This document shows, one piece after another, positions 13,327 to 22,797 of a stretch of DNA of 64,000 bases. A program made the position numbers and the translations under genes. The notes under the pieces are model-generated. The model was not told where the DNA came from. It searched no databases and was given only the letters and a program-made list of their open reading frames with translations. The stretch covers positions 1,240,001 to 1,304,000 of the forward strand of contig NZ_CP156989.1 of assembly GCF_039880525.1 (NCBI RefSeq). Direction: 5' to 3'. The stretch is from Agrococcus sp. ProA11. GTDB taxonomy: Bacteria > Actinomycetota > Actinomycetes > Actinomycetales > Microbacteriaceae. The number at the start of each line of letters is the position of its first letter. Within the stretch, counting starts at the first letter, position 1.

Positions 13327-14496
13327 CTATTGAGCGCCGCTGCTATCCAGCGCGGCCATCCTTCGCGCGAGCTCGAAGTCGCGGCCAGCGGTGTGCTGGT
13401 AACGCATCGCAGCCGAGACAGTCGAGTGCCCGAGCCGTGCCTGCAGTTCCTTCAGCGTTGCGCCCGCGAGCGCCGCTCTCGTCGCCCCGAAGTGGCGCAG
13501 TGCGTGCCAGGGCATATCGGGCCGTCCAGCCGCCTTGCGCGCAGGGTAGAAGTGCTTGACGAGCGAAGACTGCGGGAGGTGGCTGATGCCGTCAGTAGCA
13601 GGGAACAGCAGAGCGTCAGGGGAGGGGTCGACGTGCTCTCGCATGTGCGCCTCGAGGGCAGGTGCAATGTGCGGCGGCACAGGCACGACTCGCACGCCGG
13701 CTGCGCTCTTGGGCTGCCCCACGCTGTAACCCTCACCAGTGACCTGAGTGACAGCACGTTCGATGTTGATGAGAGTGAGGTGACCGGCGGCATCGTCCAC
13801 GGTGCGCACATCCTTGCGGCGTAGTTCCGTGAGTTCCCCGTACCGTGCCCCTACCCACGCGGCTAGGAGCACCGCGGCCCTCAGCCGGTCGGGCATCGCT
13901 TCCGTGATCGCGGCAAGCTCCGTCGCGGTGGGGGGTTCGACCTTGCGGCCAGTGCTCGAGTTCTGAGCGCCCCGAATGATGCATGGGTTCGCGGTCAGTC
14001 GCCCATCTGTCACCGCAGTGGACATCATCGACTTGAGCAATGAGTAGGCGCGCGCTGCGAGCGTCTTGCGGCCCGACTTCACAAGTCCCGCGTACCAAGC
14101 GCGAACCGACTCGGGCGTGATCGCTGACATGCGCTGCGGAGCCAGGGGCGCAAGGGCAGTGTCGAGCAGGCGCAGATACTCCACTCGAGTCCGGTCGCGG
14201 AGGGGTTCGCCGTTGCGGTTCGTGCGGGTCTCGATCCAAGTGCGTCCGTAGGCGTCGAGCGTGTCGGTCGCGGGCTTCGCTGGGGTCGGTCTGCGGGCTG
14301 CGTGAGCCTGCCATTGACCGGATGCCAACTCCGCCTGTCGGGCCGCAAGCCAGGCTCTCGCGTCGGTCACCCCGGCGAATGTAGAAGGGGCGGTGTAACG
14401 CTGTCCGTCATGCCCCATGTAGCTGGCCTGGAAGCGCCCCGAGGGGAGCTTGCGGACGGCCCCGAAGGACTCACGCCTCTTACGCTTCGTCGCCAT
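13327..14496 (-). CDS. int: Tyrosine-type site-specific integrase
   Basis: A 389-residue phage integrase. An N-terminal arm-binding domain (FQASYMGHDGQRY, AP2-like) and a core-binding SAM-like domain precede the catalytic domain. The catalytic set is complete: Arg218 in GARYGEL, His331-x-x-Arg334 in HALRHFGATR, His357 in LGHST and the nucleophile Tyr366 in RYQHT. The start at 14496 (MATKRKRRES) is chosen over 14517 because of its basic N-terminus. It lies 162 bases from attR and is transcribed inward. It should recombine the tRNA-Val 3' end. Confidence 0.92.
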   Translation of the reverse strand: MATKRKRRESFGAVRKLPSGRFQASYMGHDGQRYTAPSTFAGVTDARAWLAARQAELASGQWQAHAARRPTPAKPATDTLDAYGRTWIETRTNRNGEPLRDRTRVEYLRLLDTALAPLAPQRMSAITPESVRAWYAGLVKSGRKTLAARAYSLLKSMMSTAVTDGRLTANPCIIRGAQNSSTGRKVEPPTATELAAITEAMPDRLRAAVLLAAWVGARYGELTELRRKDVRTVDDAAGHLTLINIERAVTQVTGEGYSVGQPKSAAGVRVVPVPPHIAPALEAHMREHVDPSPDALLFPATDGISHLPQSSLVKHFYPARKAAGRPDMPWHALRHFGATRAALAGATLKELQARLGHSTVSAAMRYQHTAGRDFELARRMAALDSSGAQ

Positions 14497-14658
14497 GCTT
14501 CGCCCCCCGTCGTGCAATACCCGTGCAATATCTAGTGTCTAGTGCTGTCCATTTGCGGACAACAGTGACTCTAGCGGGTAGGAGTGCTATCCGGCATGGA
14601 TAGGCGCAAATCGGGCTGAAATGCTGAGCGGATGAGGCATCCACACAGTATCGTAAAT
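14497..14658. other. Right attachment arm region
   Basis: No gene. Contains the right arm-type repeat, a tandem TCTAGTG pair (14531-14537, 14538-14544) and GTCC/GGAC half-sites (14547-14560). Probably the integrase/excisionase binding arm and integrase promoter. Confidence 0.55.
14511..14528 (+). repeat. Arm-type integrase site, right
   Basis: Identical in sequence and orientation to 5206-5223. It ends 130 bases before the attR core. Confidence 0.75.
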
Positions 14659-14686
14659 ACTGGTTCGAACCCAGTATCGCCCACCA
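14659..14686 (+). repeat. attR core (28-bp direct repeat)
   Basis: Copy of the tRNA-Val(GAC) T-arm, acceptor strand and CCA. Only the 3' fragment of the tRNA is here; it is not a gene. Confidence 0.93.
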
Positions 14687-14688
14687 GC

Positions 14689-14714
14689 AGAACCCCCGGC
14701 ATGCCGGGGGTTCT
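14689..14714 (+). terminator. Original tRNA-Val terminator
   Basis: A perfect palindrome, AGAACCCCCGGCA and its complement, immediately after attR. Before integration it ended the tRNA Gly-Cys-Val transcript; now it is separated from it by the element. Confidence 0.75.
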
Positions 14715-14773
14715 TTGCGTTCGGTGCGCCGGGCTGAGCACGGCGGGGTACGAGCGACGCCTACGATAGATGA

Positions 14774-16729
14774 GTGACCACCGGATTCGATCTCTTCACC
14801 GACCGTGCCATCGTCGCTATGCGCGTCGACGGCGAGCTGCAGGACCTCGCCCGCGAGGTGACCGAGACGCAGACGGTCGAGCCCGTCACGATCGACAGCC
14901 CGGACGGACTCGACATCCTCCGTCACTCCGCCGCGCACGTGCTCGCGCAGGCGGTGCAGCGCGTGAACCCCGAGGCGAAGCTCGGCATCGGCCCGCCCAT
15001 CCAGGACGGCTTCTACTACGACTTCGACCTGAGCGAGCCGTTCTCCAGCGATGACATGAAGTCGCTCGAGAAGGAGATGCAGCGCATCGTCAAGGCGGGA
15101 CAGCGCTTCGTGCGCCGGGCCGTGACCGACGACGAGGCGCGCACCGAGCTCGCGGACGAGCCGTACAAGCTCGAGCTCATCGGGCTGAAGGGCGGCGCGG
15201 CCAGTGCCGCGGAGGGCGCCTCGGTCGAGGTGGGGGCGGGCGAGCTCACCATCTACGACAACGTCGACCCGAAGACGGGCGAGGTGCAGTGGAAGGATCT
15301 CTGCCGCGGCCCGCACCTGCCCTCCACGCGGCAGATCGGCAACGGGTTCGCGCTCACGCGCGTTGCCGGGGCCTACTGGCGCGGCAAGACCGACCGGCCG
15401 CAGCTGCAGCGCATCTACGGCACCGCCTGGCCGACCAAGGACGAGCTGCGCGCCCACCAGGAGCGGTTGGAGGAGGCCGCGAAGCGCGACCACCGCAAGC
15501 TCGGTCGCGAGCTCGACCTGTTCTCGTTCCCGGAGGAGATCGGCTCCGGCCTCTCGGTCTGGCACCCGCGCGGCGCGATCGCCCGCGGCGAGATGGAGCA
15601 GCACGCCCGCAAGCGCCACATCGAGCAGGGCTACAGCTACGTCTACACCCCGCACATCACGAAGCAGGATCTCTTCGCGACCTCCGGTCACCTCGAGACC
15701 TATGCCGACGGCATCTGGCCGCCCATCCACATGGACGAGGAGCGCGACGAGGCGGGCAACGTCACCAAGCAGGGCGTCGACTACTACCTCAAGCCGATGA
15801 ACTGCCCGATGCACATCCTCGTCTACAAGGATCGCTCTCGCAGCTACCGCGACCTGCCGCTGCGGCTGGCCGAGAACGGCACCGTCTACCGCAACGAGCT
15901 CTCCGGCGCGCTGCACGGCCTCACGCGTGTGCGCGGCTTCACGCAGGACGACGCCCACCTGTTCGTCACGCCCGAGCAGCTCGAGGAGGAGACCACCAAG
16001 GTCCTCGAGTTCGTGCTGTCGCTGCTGGGCGACTTCGGTCTCACCGACTTCCGTCTCGAGCTCTCGATGCGCGACGACGAGAAGGGGAAGTGGATCGGCG
16101 ACGAGGCAATCTGGGAGACGGCGACGGATGCGCTGCGGCGCGTCGCCAAGAGCTCCGGGCTCGAGGTCGTGGAGGAGCCGGGCGAAGCGGCGTTCTACGG
16201 GCCGAAGATCGACCTCAAGGTCACCGACGCCATCGGTCGCTCGTGGCAGCTCTCGACCGTGCAGCTCGACTTCAACCTGCCGGAGCGCTTCGATCTGGAG
16301 TTCACCTCCTCGGACGGCTCGAAGCAGCGACCGATCATGATCCACCGCGCGCTGTTCGGCTCGATCGAGCGCTTCTTCGCCATCCTGCTCGAGCACTACG
16401 CGGGCGCCTTCCCGGTCTGGCTCGCGCCCGTGCAGGTCGTCGGCGTGCCCGTCGCCGAGGACTTCGCCGACTACCTGGAAGAGATCGCCGGCAGGCTGCG
16501 TGCCAAGGGCGTGCGCGTGGAGGTCGACCGCTCCGACGAGCGCATGCAGAAGAAGATCCGCAGCCACACGCTCCAGAAGGTGCCCTTCCAGCTCATCGCC
16601 GGCGCCAAGGACCAGGAGGCGGGCAGCGTCTCGTTCCGGTTCCGTGACGGCACGCAGGACAACGGCGTGCCCGTCGACGAGGCGATCGCGCGCATCCTGG
16701 AGGCCATCGAGACGAAGGCGCACGTGTGA
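14774..16729 (+). CDS. thrS: Threonine-tRNA ligase
   Basis: A 651-residue class II synthetase charging tRNA-Thr. The editing-domain zinc/His motif begins at [11 protein letters not shown] (His51, His55); class II motif 2 is [22 protein letters not shown], with the catalytic-domain entry at KPMNCPMHI; motif 3 is [19 protein letters not shown]; the anticodon domain closes the protein. The N-terminal TGS domain is short: only its second half ([14 protein letters not shown]) is visible after the GTG start, which I recall as usual for this family of actinobacteria. The stop overlaps the next gene's GTG by 4 bases. Confidence 0.97.
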   Translation: MTTGFDLFTDRAIVAMRVDGELQDLAREVTETQTVEPVTIDSPDGLDILRHSAAHVLAQAVQRVNPEAKLGIGPPIQDGFYYDFDLSEPFSSDDMKSLEKEMQRIVKAGQRFVRRAVTDDEARTELADEPYKLELIGLKGGAASAAEGASVEVGAGELTIYDNVDPKTGEVQWKDLCRGPHLPSTRQIGNGFALTRVAGAYWRGKTDRPQLQRIYGTAWPTKDELRAHQERLEEAAKRDHRKLGRELDLFSFPEEIGSGLSVWHPRGAIARGEMEQHARKRHIEQGYSYVYTPHITKQDLFATSGHLETYADGIWPPIHMDEERDEAGNVTKQGVDYYLKPMNCPMHILVYKDRSRSYRDLPLRLAENGTVYRNELSGALHGLTRVRGFTQDDAHLFVTPEQLEEETTKVLEFVLSLLGDFGLTDFRLELSMRDDEKGKWIGDEAIWETATDALRRVAKSSGLEVVEEPGEAAFYGPKIDLKVTDAIGRSWQLSTVQLDFNLPERFDLEFTSSDGSKQRPIMIHRALFGSIERFFAILLEHYAGAFPVWLAPVQVVGVPVAEDFADYLEEIAGRLRAKGVRVEVDRSDERMQKKIRSHTLQKVPFQLIAGAKDQEAGSVSFRFRDGTQDNGVPVDEAIARILEAIETKAHV

Positions 16730-17385
16730 GCGACGACCAGCCCCGTCACCTCGACGAGCCTGCCGAGCGCGCGGCCGTGCACCGCGACACGCTGCCCCAG
16801 TTCGAGCCGGCTCCCGCGCAGGAGCCGCCGCTCGTGGCGGAGCACGCGTGGGGCGCGCCGACGCAGATGTCGAGCGAGCTGGCGGGGGTGCCCGACCACT
16901 TCCAGCGCCTCTGGACGCCCTACCGGATGGTCTACATCCAGCAGGGTCAGATGCCCGACGAGCACGCCTGCCCCTTCTGCCGCGCGCCCGAGCTGCGCGA
17001 CGACCAGGGGCTCATCGTCGCGCGCGGCGAGACGTGCTTCGTGCTGCTGAACCTCTACCCGTACAACACCGGCCACATGATGGTCTGCCCTTACCGCCAC
17101 GTGGGCATGTACGACCAGGCCACCACCGACGAGGTCGCCGAGATGGCCGTGCTCACGCAGACCGCCATGCGCGTGCTGTCGCAGGTGACGCGCTGCCAGG
17201 GCTTCAACATCGGCATGAACCAGGGCCGCATCGCCGGCGCCGGCATCGCCGACCACCTCCACCAGCACATCGTTCCGCGATGGAGCCTGGACTCGAACTT
17301 CTTCCCGATCATCGCGAAGACGAAGGCGCTGCCCATCCTGCTGGAGGACATGCGCCAGGACATCCAAGCCGCTTGGCCAGCCTGA
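16726..17385 (+). CDS. HIT-family Ap4A phosphorylase/hydrolase
   Basis: A 219-residue histidine-triad protein. The triad is [11 protein letters not shown] near residue 180, preceded by [14 protein letters not shown], and a CPFC knuckle near residue 83 begins the domain. The arrangement matches actinobacterial Ap4A phosphorylase-type proteins encoded beside thrS. It would break down Ap4A, a by-product of aminoacyl-tRNA synthetases, which fits the overlap with thrS. The N-terminal 65 residues are acidic and variable. Confidence 0.88.
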   Translation: MSDDQPRHLDEPAERAAVHRDTLPQFEPAPAQEPPLVAEHAWGAPTQMSSELAGVPDHFQRLWTPYRMVYIQQGQMPDEHACPFCRAPELRDDQGLIVARGETCFVLLNLYPYNTGHMMVCPYRHVGMYDQATTDEVAEMAVLTQTAMRVLSQVTRCQGFNIGMNQGRIAGAGIADHLHQHIVPRWSLDSNFFPIIAKTKALPILLEDMRQDIQAAWPA

Positions 17386-17419
17386 ACCGCCAGCCATCAA
17401 CCCCCACGAAAGCCAGATC

Positions 17420-18310
17420 ATGACTGAATCCACCACCGGCTCCGCACGCGTCAAGCGGGGTCTCGCCGAGATGCTGAAGGGCGGCGTCATCATGGATGTC
17501 GTCACGCCCGAGCAGGCGCGCATCGCCGAGGACGCCGGGGCGGTCGCCGTGATGGCGCTTGAGCGCGTGCCGGCCGACATCCGCGCGCAGGGCGGCGTCG
17601 CCCGCATGTCCGACCCGGATCTGATCGACGCGATCAAGGCCGAGGTCTCCATCCCCGTCATGGCCAAGGCGCGCATCGGCCACTTCGTCGAGGCGCAGGT
17701 GCTCGAGGCGCTCGAGGTCGACTACATCGACGAGTCCGAGGTGCTGAGCCCGGCCGACTACGTCAACCACATCGACAAGTGGCCCTTCACGGTGCCGTTC
17801 GTCTGCGGTGCGACGAACCTGGGTGAGGCGCTCCGCCGCATCACCGAGGGCGCGGCCATGATCCGCTCGAAGGGCGAGGCCGGCACCGGCGACGTCTCCG
17901 AGGCCACCAAGCACATCCGCACGATCAAGGGCGAGATCCGTCGGCTGCAGACGCTGTCGAAGGACGAGCTGTACGTGGCCGCCAAGGAGCTGCAGGCGCC
18001 CTACGAGCTCGTCGCCGAGGTGGCGGAGCGCGGCGCCCTGCCCGTGGTGCTCTTCACCGCCGGCGGCGTCGCGACGCCCGCCGACGCGGCACTCATGATG
18101 CAGCTGGGCGCCGACGGCGTGTTCGTCGGCTCCGGCATCTTCAAGTCGGGCGAGCCCGAGCGCCGCGCGGCGGCGATCGTCAAGGCGACCGCGGCATTCG
18201 AGGACCCGAAGGCGATCGCTGATGCCTCCAGAGGCCTCGGCGAGGCGATGGTCGGCATCAACGTGGCCGACCTCGCCGCGCCGCACCGGCTCGCAGAGCG
18301 CGGCTGGTAG
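17420..18310 (+). CDS. pdxS: Pyridoxal 5'-phosphate synthase subunit PdxS
   Basis: A 296-residue beta/alpha-barrel enzyme that joins ribose 5-phosphate, glyceraldehyde 3-phosphate and ammonia to form PLP. The N-terminal [21 protein letters not shown] and the two catalytic-lysine segments, [13 protein letters not shown] and [13 protein letters not shown], are present. It forms a dodecamer with PdxT, whose gene begins two bases after this stop. Confidence 0.97.
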   Translation: MTESTTGSARVKRGLAEMLKGGVIMDVVTPEQARIAEDAGAVAVMALERVPADIRAQGGVARMSDPDLIDAIKAEVSIPVMAKARIGHFVEAQVLEALEVDYIDESEVLSPADYVNHIDKWPFTVPFVCGATNLGEALRRITEGAAMIRSKGEAGTGDVSEATKHIRTIKGEIRRLQTLSKDELYVAAKELQAPYELVAEVAERGALPVVLFTAGGVATPADAALMMQLGADGVFVGSGIFKSGEPERRAAAIVKATAAFEDPKAIADASRGLGEAMVGINVADLAAPHRLAERGW

Positions 18311-18312
18311 GG

Positions 18313-18918
18313 GTGGCGGACCGACGCGGCGTCAGCCGCGTCGGCGTCCTCGCGCTGCAGGGCGACGTGCGCGAGCACGTCGCCGTGCTCGCGTCGCTGG
18401 GCGCCGACGTGTCGCTCGTGCGCACGCCCGCCCAGCTCGCCGAGGTCGAGGGGCTCGTGCTCCCCGGTGGCGAGTCGAGCGTGATCGACAAGCTCGCCAG
18501 GCTCTTCGACCTGCGCGAGCCGATCGTGGCGCGCATCGGATCGGGCATGCCCGTCTACGGCACCTGCGCCGGCCTCATCATGCTCGCCGATCGGATCCTG
18601 GACGGCCTGCCGACGCAGCTGCCGTTCGGCGGTCTCGACGTCGATGTGCGACGCAACGCCTTCGGCAGCCAGGTCGATTCCTTCGAGGCCGAGCTGGACG
18701 TGCCGGTGCTGGGTGCCCCGCCCGTGCACGCGACCTTCATCCGCGCACCCGCGGTCGAGCGCATCGGCGACGGCGTGCAGGTGCTCGCGCGCGTCGACGA
18801 CCGGGTGGTCGCGGTCGAGCAGGGCGCCCTGCTGGCGACCGCCTTCCACCCGGAGGTCGACGGCGAGGTGCGGTTCCACCGCCGGTTCCTCGACCACGTC
18901 ACCGGCCGGCGAGCATGA
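18313..18918 (+). CDS. pdxT: Pyridoxal 5'-phosphate synthase glutaminase PdxT
   Basis: A 201-residue class I glutaminase that feeds ammonia to PdxS. VGVLALQGDVREH at the N-terminus, the oxyanion loop LPGGESSVI, the nucleophile in YGTCAGLI and the His-Glu pair in TAFHPEVDGE are all visible. GTG start. Confidence 0.96.
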   Translation: MADRRGVSRVGVLALQGDVREHVAVLASLGADVSLVRTPAQLAEVEGLVLPGGESSVIDKLARLFDLREPIVARIGSGMPVYGTCAGLIMLADRILDGLPTQLPFGGLDVDVRRNAFGSQVDSFEAELDVPVLGAPPVHATFIRAPAVERIGDGVQVLARVDDRVVAVEQGALLATAFHPEVDGEVRFHRRFLDHVTGRRA

Positions 18919-18946
18919 CCGTCGACCGCGTCGCGCGGCGCACGCG

Positions 18947-19882
18947 ATGACGGCCCTCGGTCGCGTCCCGTGGCAGGCCATGTGGATCTCGCTCGCCGTC
19001 ATCTGGGGCTCCTCGTTCCTGCTCATGAAGGTCGGCCTCGAGGCGCTGCACCCGATGCAGATCGCGACGCTGCGCATCGGCATCGCCGCCGTCACCCTCG
19101 TGCTGCTCGCGGTCGCGACGCGGGCGAGGCTGCCGAAGGATCTGACCACCTGGGGGCTGCTCGCCGTGTGCTCGCTGTTCCTGACCGCGCTGCCGTTCAC
19201 GGCGTTCGTGGTCGCCGAGACGCGCGTGTCCTCCGCCGCGGCCGGGCTCGGCAACGCCATCACGCCCGTCGCGACCGTGCTGTTCGCGCTCCTGCTGCTG
19301 CCCAGCGACCGTCTCACCACGCGCAAGCTGCTGGCCGTGCTGCTCGGGCTCGCGGGTGTCGTGCTCATCGCCCAGCCCTGGACGACCGAGTCGGGGCCCG
19401 ACCTCGTCGGCTTCGGCATCGCGGTGCTGGGCGGCGCCTCCTACGGGGTGGGCTGGACGCTCAACCGGCGCCTGCTCGCGCACCGCGAGGTGCCCGGTCT
19501 CGCGCATCCGACCGCGCTCATGATCCTGGGCTTCCCGATGGCGCTGCTCGCGCTGCTCGGCTGGAGCGCCGTCGAGGGATGGTCGCCGGTCGGCGTGCAC
19601 GGCGATGCGGATGCGCTGCCGCTGGCGCTGTCGGCGGTGATCGCCCTCGGCTCGATCGGCACGGGGATCGCCTACATCCTGCAGTTCGAGGTCGTGCGCG
19701 CCGTCGGCCCGACGGTCTCCGCCACGGTCACCTACCTGATCCCCGTGGTCGCGGTCACGCTCGGCGTCGTGGTGCTGGGGGAGCAGCTCGGGCTCTGGCA
19801 GGTGGTGGGCGCCGCGGTCGTCATCGGCGCGGGCATCCTCGTGGGGCAGCGGCCCAAGCCGAAGCTGGCCGCGCCCGCCTGA
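18947..19882 (+). CDS. EamA/DMT-family transporter
   Basis: A 311-residue membrane protein with ten hydrophobic helices in two EamA repeats. The first begins ISLAVIWGSSFLLMKVGLEAL, where WGSSF is typical, and the second repeat contains ASYGVGWTLNRRLL and ends in GVVVLGEQLGLWQVVGAAVV with the usual GE. Such carriers export amino acids or other metabolites; the substrate is unknown. Short gap after pdxT. Confidence 0.88.
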   Translation: MTALGRVPWQAMWISLAVIWGSSFLLMKVGLEALHPMQIATLRIGIAAVTLVLLAVATRARLPKDLTTWGLLAVCSLFLTALPFTAFVVAETRVSSAAAGLGNAITPVATVLFALLLLPSDRLTTRKLLAVLLGLAGVVLIAQPWTTESGPDLVGFGIAVLGGASYGVGWTLNRRLLAHREVPGLAHPTALMILGFPMALLALLGWSAVEGWSPVGVHGDADALPLALSAVIALGSIGTGIAYILQFEVVRAVGPTVSATVTYLIPVVAVTLGVVVLGEQLGLWQVVGAAVVIGAGILVGQRPKPKLAAPA

Positions 19883-19920
19883 TCCCGGGCCTGGTTGCAT
19901 CAGCCTGGTTGAATCGGCAC

Positions 19921-20520
19921 GTGCAGCTCTACTCCAGCCGACCCCTTCGCGCGACCTGGCAGGCGACCGGCGACCTGGTCTCGATCGCCACCGTCGTCAT
20001 CGCCGTCTGGATCGCGCAGCAGGTGCGCGACGCGATCGCCGCGCTCGGCGCCCTCGGCACGCAGATCGAGGATGCCGGCAGCGGCTTCTCGACCACGATG
20101 ACGGATGCGGGCGACGCGCTCGCGCAGGTGCCGCTCATCGGCGACGGCGTGGCCCAACCCTTCCGGGACGCCGCTGGGCCCGCCGACGACCTGGCCGCGG
20201 CCGGGTCGAGCCTGCGCAGCGGCATCGAGACGCTCGCCGGCACCGTGGGCACCGCGCTGTGGCTGCTGCCGCTGCTGCTCGTACTGGTGGTCTGGTGGTG
20301 GCCGCGGCTGCGCTTCGTCCTGCGCGCGCGCTCGACCCGACAGCTGGCGCGGTCGCGCGAGGGGCGGGACCTGCTGGCGCTGCGCGCGCTCGTCGCCCAG
20401 CCCGCGGCGCGCGTGCTGGCAGCGGCGCCCGACCCCGTCGCGGCGCTCCGCAGCGCCGATGCGCGATCGCTGGAGGCGCTCGCCGCGCTGGAGCTGCGCG
20501 CGGGCGGCGTGCGTCCCTGA
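19921..20520 (+). CDS. Conserved membrane protein
   Basis: A 199-residue protein with two membrane segments (VSIATVVIAVWIAQQV near residue 25; ALWLLPLLLVLVVWWWP near residue 115) and an extracytoplasmic loop between them with helical polar sequence. The C-terminal cytoplasmic part is Arg/Ala-rich. No family is recognised with confidence. GTG start inferred. It precedes pmpR. Confidence 0.65.
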   Translation: MQLYSSRPLRATWQATGDLVSIATVVIAVWIAQQVRDAIAALGALGTQIEDAGSGFSTTMTDAGDALAQVPLIGDGVAQPFRDAAGPADDLAAAGSSLRSGIETLAGTVGTALWLLPLLLVLVVWWWPRLRFVLRARSTRQLARSREGRDLLALRALVAQPAARVLAAAPDPVAALRSADARSLEALAALELRAGGVRP

Positions 20521-20580
20521 CCGTCGTCGGCTCCAGCGCGGATAAGATGGGGCGACCCCGACCCGCGATCAGGAAGCACC

Positions 20581-21345
20581 ATGTCCGGACACTCCAAGTG
20601 GGCGACCACGAAGCACAAGAAGGCCGTGATCGACGCCCGCCGTGCCAAGTCGTTCGCGAAGCTCATCAAGACCATCGAGGTCGCCGCGAAGATCGGCGGC
20701 GCCGACCTGAGCGGCAACCCGACGCTCGTGGACGCCGTGCAGAAGGCGAAGAAGACGAGCGTTCCCAACGACAACATCGACCGCGCCATCAAGCGCGGCG
20801 CGGGACTCACGGGCGAGTCGATCGACTACGCCACGATCCTCTACGAGGGCTACGCCGCGAGCGGTGTGGCGCTCATGATCGAGTGCCTCACCGACAACCG
20901 GAACCGCGCGGCTGCCGAGGTCCGCACGGCCATGACCCGCAACGGCGGGGCGATGGCCGATCCCGGCTCGGTCGCCTACAACTTCAACCGCAAGGGCGTC
21001 GTCTCCGTCACCAAGACCGACGGCGTGACCGAGGATGACATCCTGCTCGCGGTGCTCGACGCCGGCGCCGAGGAGGTCACCGATCAGGGCGGCGGCTTCG
21101 AGATCCTCTCGGAGGCGACCGACCTCGTCGCGGTGCGCACCGCGCTGCAGGATGCCGGGATCGACTACGACTCGGCGGATGTCGAGTTCGTGCCGAACCT
21201 CAAGGTCGAGGTCGACGCCGAGACCGCGCGGAAGATCTTCCGCCTCATCGACGCGCTGGAGGACAGCGACGACGTGCAGAACGTCTACGCCAACGTCGAC
21301 ATCACGCCCGAGGTGCAGGCGCAGCTCGACGAGGACGACGAGTAG
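20581..21345 (+). CDS. yebC: YebC/PmpR-family regulator
   Basis: A 254-residue protein with the family N-terminus [21 protein letters not shown], then [14 protein letters not shown] and [22 protein letters not shown]. YebC proteins act as transcription factors and, in recent work, help ribosomes pass proline stretches. Immediately upstream of ruvC as in most actinobacteria. Confidence 0.95.
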   Translation: MSGHSKWATTKHKKAVIDARRAKSFAKLIKTIEVAAKIGGADLSGNPTLVDAVQKAKKTSVPNDNIDRAIKRGAGLTGESIDYATILYEGYAASGVALMIECLTDNRNRAAAEVRTAMTRNGGAMADPGSVAYNFNRKGVVSVTKTDGVTEDDILLAVLDAGAEEVTDQGGGFEILSEATDLVAVRTALQDAGIDYDSADVEFVPNLKVEVDAETARKIFRLIDALEDSDDVQNVYANVDITPEVQAQLDEDDE

Positions 21346-21350
21346 CGCCT

Positions 21351-21923
21351 GTGCCGGGGTCGGTGCGCGTGCTCGGCGTCGACCCGGGCCTCACGCGCTG
21401 CGGCGTTGGCGTCATCGACGTCGTGCAGCGCACCCCGAGCCTGGTGCACGTGGAGGTGCTGCGCTCGGTCGCTGACGAGCCGATCGAGCAGCGGCTGCTG
21501 CGCATCGGCAGGGGCGTGGAAGCGGCGATCGACGCGCATCGTCCCGACGCGATCGCCCTCGAGCAGGTCTTCGCCCAGGCGAACCTGCGCAGCGTCATGG
21601 GTGTCGCGCAGATCTCCGGCATCGTGCTGCGGGCAGCGGCCGAGCGCGAGATCCCGATCGCGTTGCTCACGCCCACGCAGGTCAAGGCGGCGGTGACGGG
21701 CTACGGCGCCGCCGACAAGCGCCAGGTCGGCGAGATGGTCCGTCGGCTGCTGCGGCTGGAGGCTGCGCCGAAGCCGGCGGATGCCGCGGATGCGCTGGCG
21801 ATCGCGATCGCCGAGGGCTGGCGTCCGCAACCGGTGGCGCGAGGCGCCGGTGCGATCACGCCCGCCCAGCGAGCGTGGGCTGCGGCCGAGGCGAGTGCGC
21901 GCTCTGGCCGTGCTCGCCGCTGA
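21351..21923 (+). CDS. ruvC: Holliday-junction resolvase RuvC
   Basis: A 190-residue endonuclease cutting Holliday junctions. The acidic active site is visible: Asp11 in GVDPGLTRCG, Glu71 in ALEQVFAQANL, and Asp144/Asp147 in ADAADALAIAI. GTG start five bases after the yebC stop. Confidence 0.96.
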   Translation: MPGSVRVLGVDPGLTRCGVGVIDVVQRTPSLVHVEVLRSVADEPIEQRLLRIGRGVEAAIDAHRPDAIALEQVFAQANLRSVMGVAQISGIVLRAAAEREIPIALLTPTQVKAAVTGYGAADKRQVGEMVRRLLRLEAAPKPADAADALAIAIAEGWRPQPVARGAGAITPAQRAWAAAEASARSGRARR

Positions 21924-21935
21924 GCGGCCCCGGCG

Positions 21936-22130
21936 CTACTGCTGCGAGCGGCGGTGGCCGGCGCGCCAGAGCAGCGCGGGGATCGCGGAGGCGATGAAGA
22001 GCATGATGAGACCGACGGAGAACATGATGAGCTCCAGGCCGGGCGTGTCGAACGCGTAGCCCATGACGAGCAGGCCGCCGACGAAGAGGACCATCGCCAG
22101 GACGAAGGTCAGCACGGTGGTGACGTTCAT
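21936..22130 (-). CDS. Small two-helix membrane protein
   Basis: A 64-residue protein with two hydrophobic segments (LTFVLAMVLFVGGLLVMGYAF and LIMFSVGLIMLFIASAIPALL) and a basic C-terminus. It sits on the opposite strand inside the ruv cluster, between ruvC and ruvA. Function unknown. Confidence 0.65.
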   Translation of the reverse strand: MNVTTVLTFVLAMVLFVGGLLVMGYAFDTPGLELIMFSVGLIMLFIASAIPALLWRAGHRRSQQ

Positions 22131-22200
22131 GGTGCTCCGTTTCGCAGTGCAGGGGTGTCGGTACCCACCGTATCGTGCGGGCGCCGCCTAGGCTGACGTG

Positions 22201-22797
22201 GTGATCTCCAGGCTCGACGGCACCGTCCTCTCCGCCCGCGGGCAGCGCCTCGTCGTCGGCATCGGCGGCATCGGCTACGCCGTGGCGGTCACGCCGCAGA
22301 GCTCGCTGACCGCGGCCGTCGGGCGCGAGGTCTCGCTGCACACGCACCTGGTCGTCCGCGAGGACGAGCTCTCGCTCTACGGCTTCGAGACCGAGGCCGA
22401 GCTCGAGGCGTTCGAGCTGCTCATCGGCGTGTCGGGCGTCGGCCCGAAGTCGGCACTCGGCGTGCTCGCGCACCTGTCGCCGGACGATCTCGCGCGTGCG
22501 ATCGAGGAGCAGGACGAGCGCGCCTTCAAAGCGGTCAGCGGCATCGGCCCCAAGACGGCGAAGCTCCTGATCCTGCAGCTGCAGGGCAAGCTCGCCGCGC
22601 CCGCCGCCCGCGCGACCGCCAAGGGCTCGGATGCGCGCGCCGACGTGCTCACGGCGCTGACCGGGCTCGGCTGGCCGGAGCGCACCGCGGCCGACGCCAT
22701 CGAGCGCGCGGCGGTCGCCGCGCCGGATGCGGTCGGCACGACCGGCGCGCTGCTGCGTGCAGCCCTGGCGATCCTGGGGCCGGGAGCACGATCGTGA
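22201..22797 (+). CDS. ruvA: Holliday-junction branch-migration protein RuvA
   Basis: A 198-residue protein that binds the four-way junction and loads RuvB. OB-fold N-terminus (VISRLDGTV), tandem helix-hairpin-helix motifs ([14 protein letters not shown] and [14 protein letters not shown]) and a C-terminal RuvB-contact domain. The second of two adjacent GTG codons is chosen since the family starts with M-I-(S/A). The stop overlaps the ruvB GTG. Confidence 0.96.
   Translation: MISRLDGTVLSARGQRLVVGIGGIGYAVAVTPQSSLTAAVGREVSLHTHLVVREDELSLYGFETEAELEAFELLIGVSGVGPKSALGVLAHLSPDDLARAIEEQDERAFKAVSGIGPKTAKLLILQLQGKLAAPAARATAKGSDARADVLTALTGLGWPERTAADAIERAAVAAPDAVGTTGALLRAALAILGPGARS

Larger units (their letters stand above)
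5133..14686. mobile_element. Integrative element in tRNA-Val; putative phage satellite
   Basis: A 9.5-kb element between 28-bp perfect direct repeats. It holds a tyrosine integrase at the right end, an XRE regulator, an excisionase-like HTH protein, a RecA/RepA-fold ATPase, a tail-like protein, a small terminase subunit, a GNAT acetyltransferase and several small unknown proteins. No large terminase, portal, capsid, maturation protease or lysis gene is present. Size, tRNA attachment, int-xis-rep-terS content and a single compact operon resemble phage-inducible chromosomal islands. Mean composition is visibly more AT-rich than the flanks. A remnant prophage or integrative plasmid are alternatives; the unbroken frames and 4-nt overlaps argue against random decay. 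Confidence 0.85.

Noticed and set aside
14659-14686. A second tRNA-Val
   Set aside because: Only the T-arm, acceptor strand and CCA are present; it is the attR repeat.
14715-14773. T-box leader for thrS
   Set aside because: Only 59 bases lie between the terminator and the start, too short, and no specifier or TGG bulge is seen.
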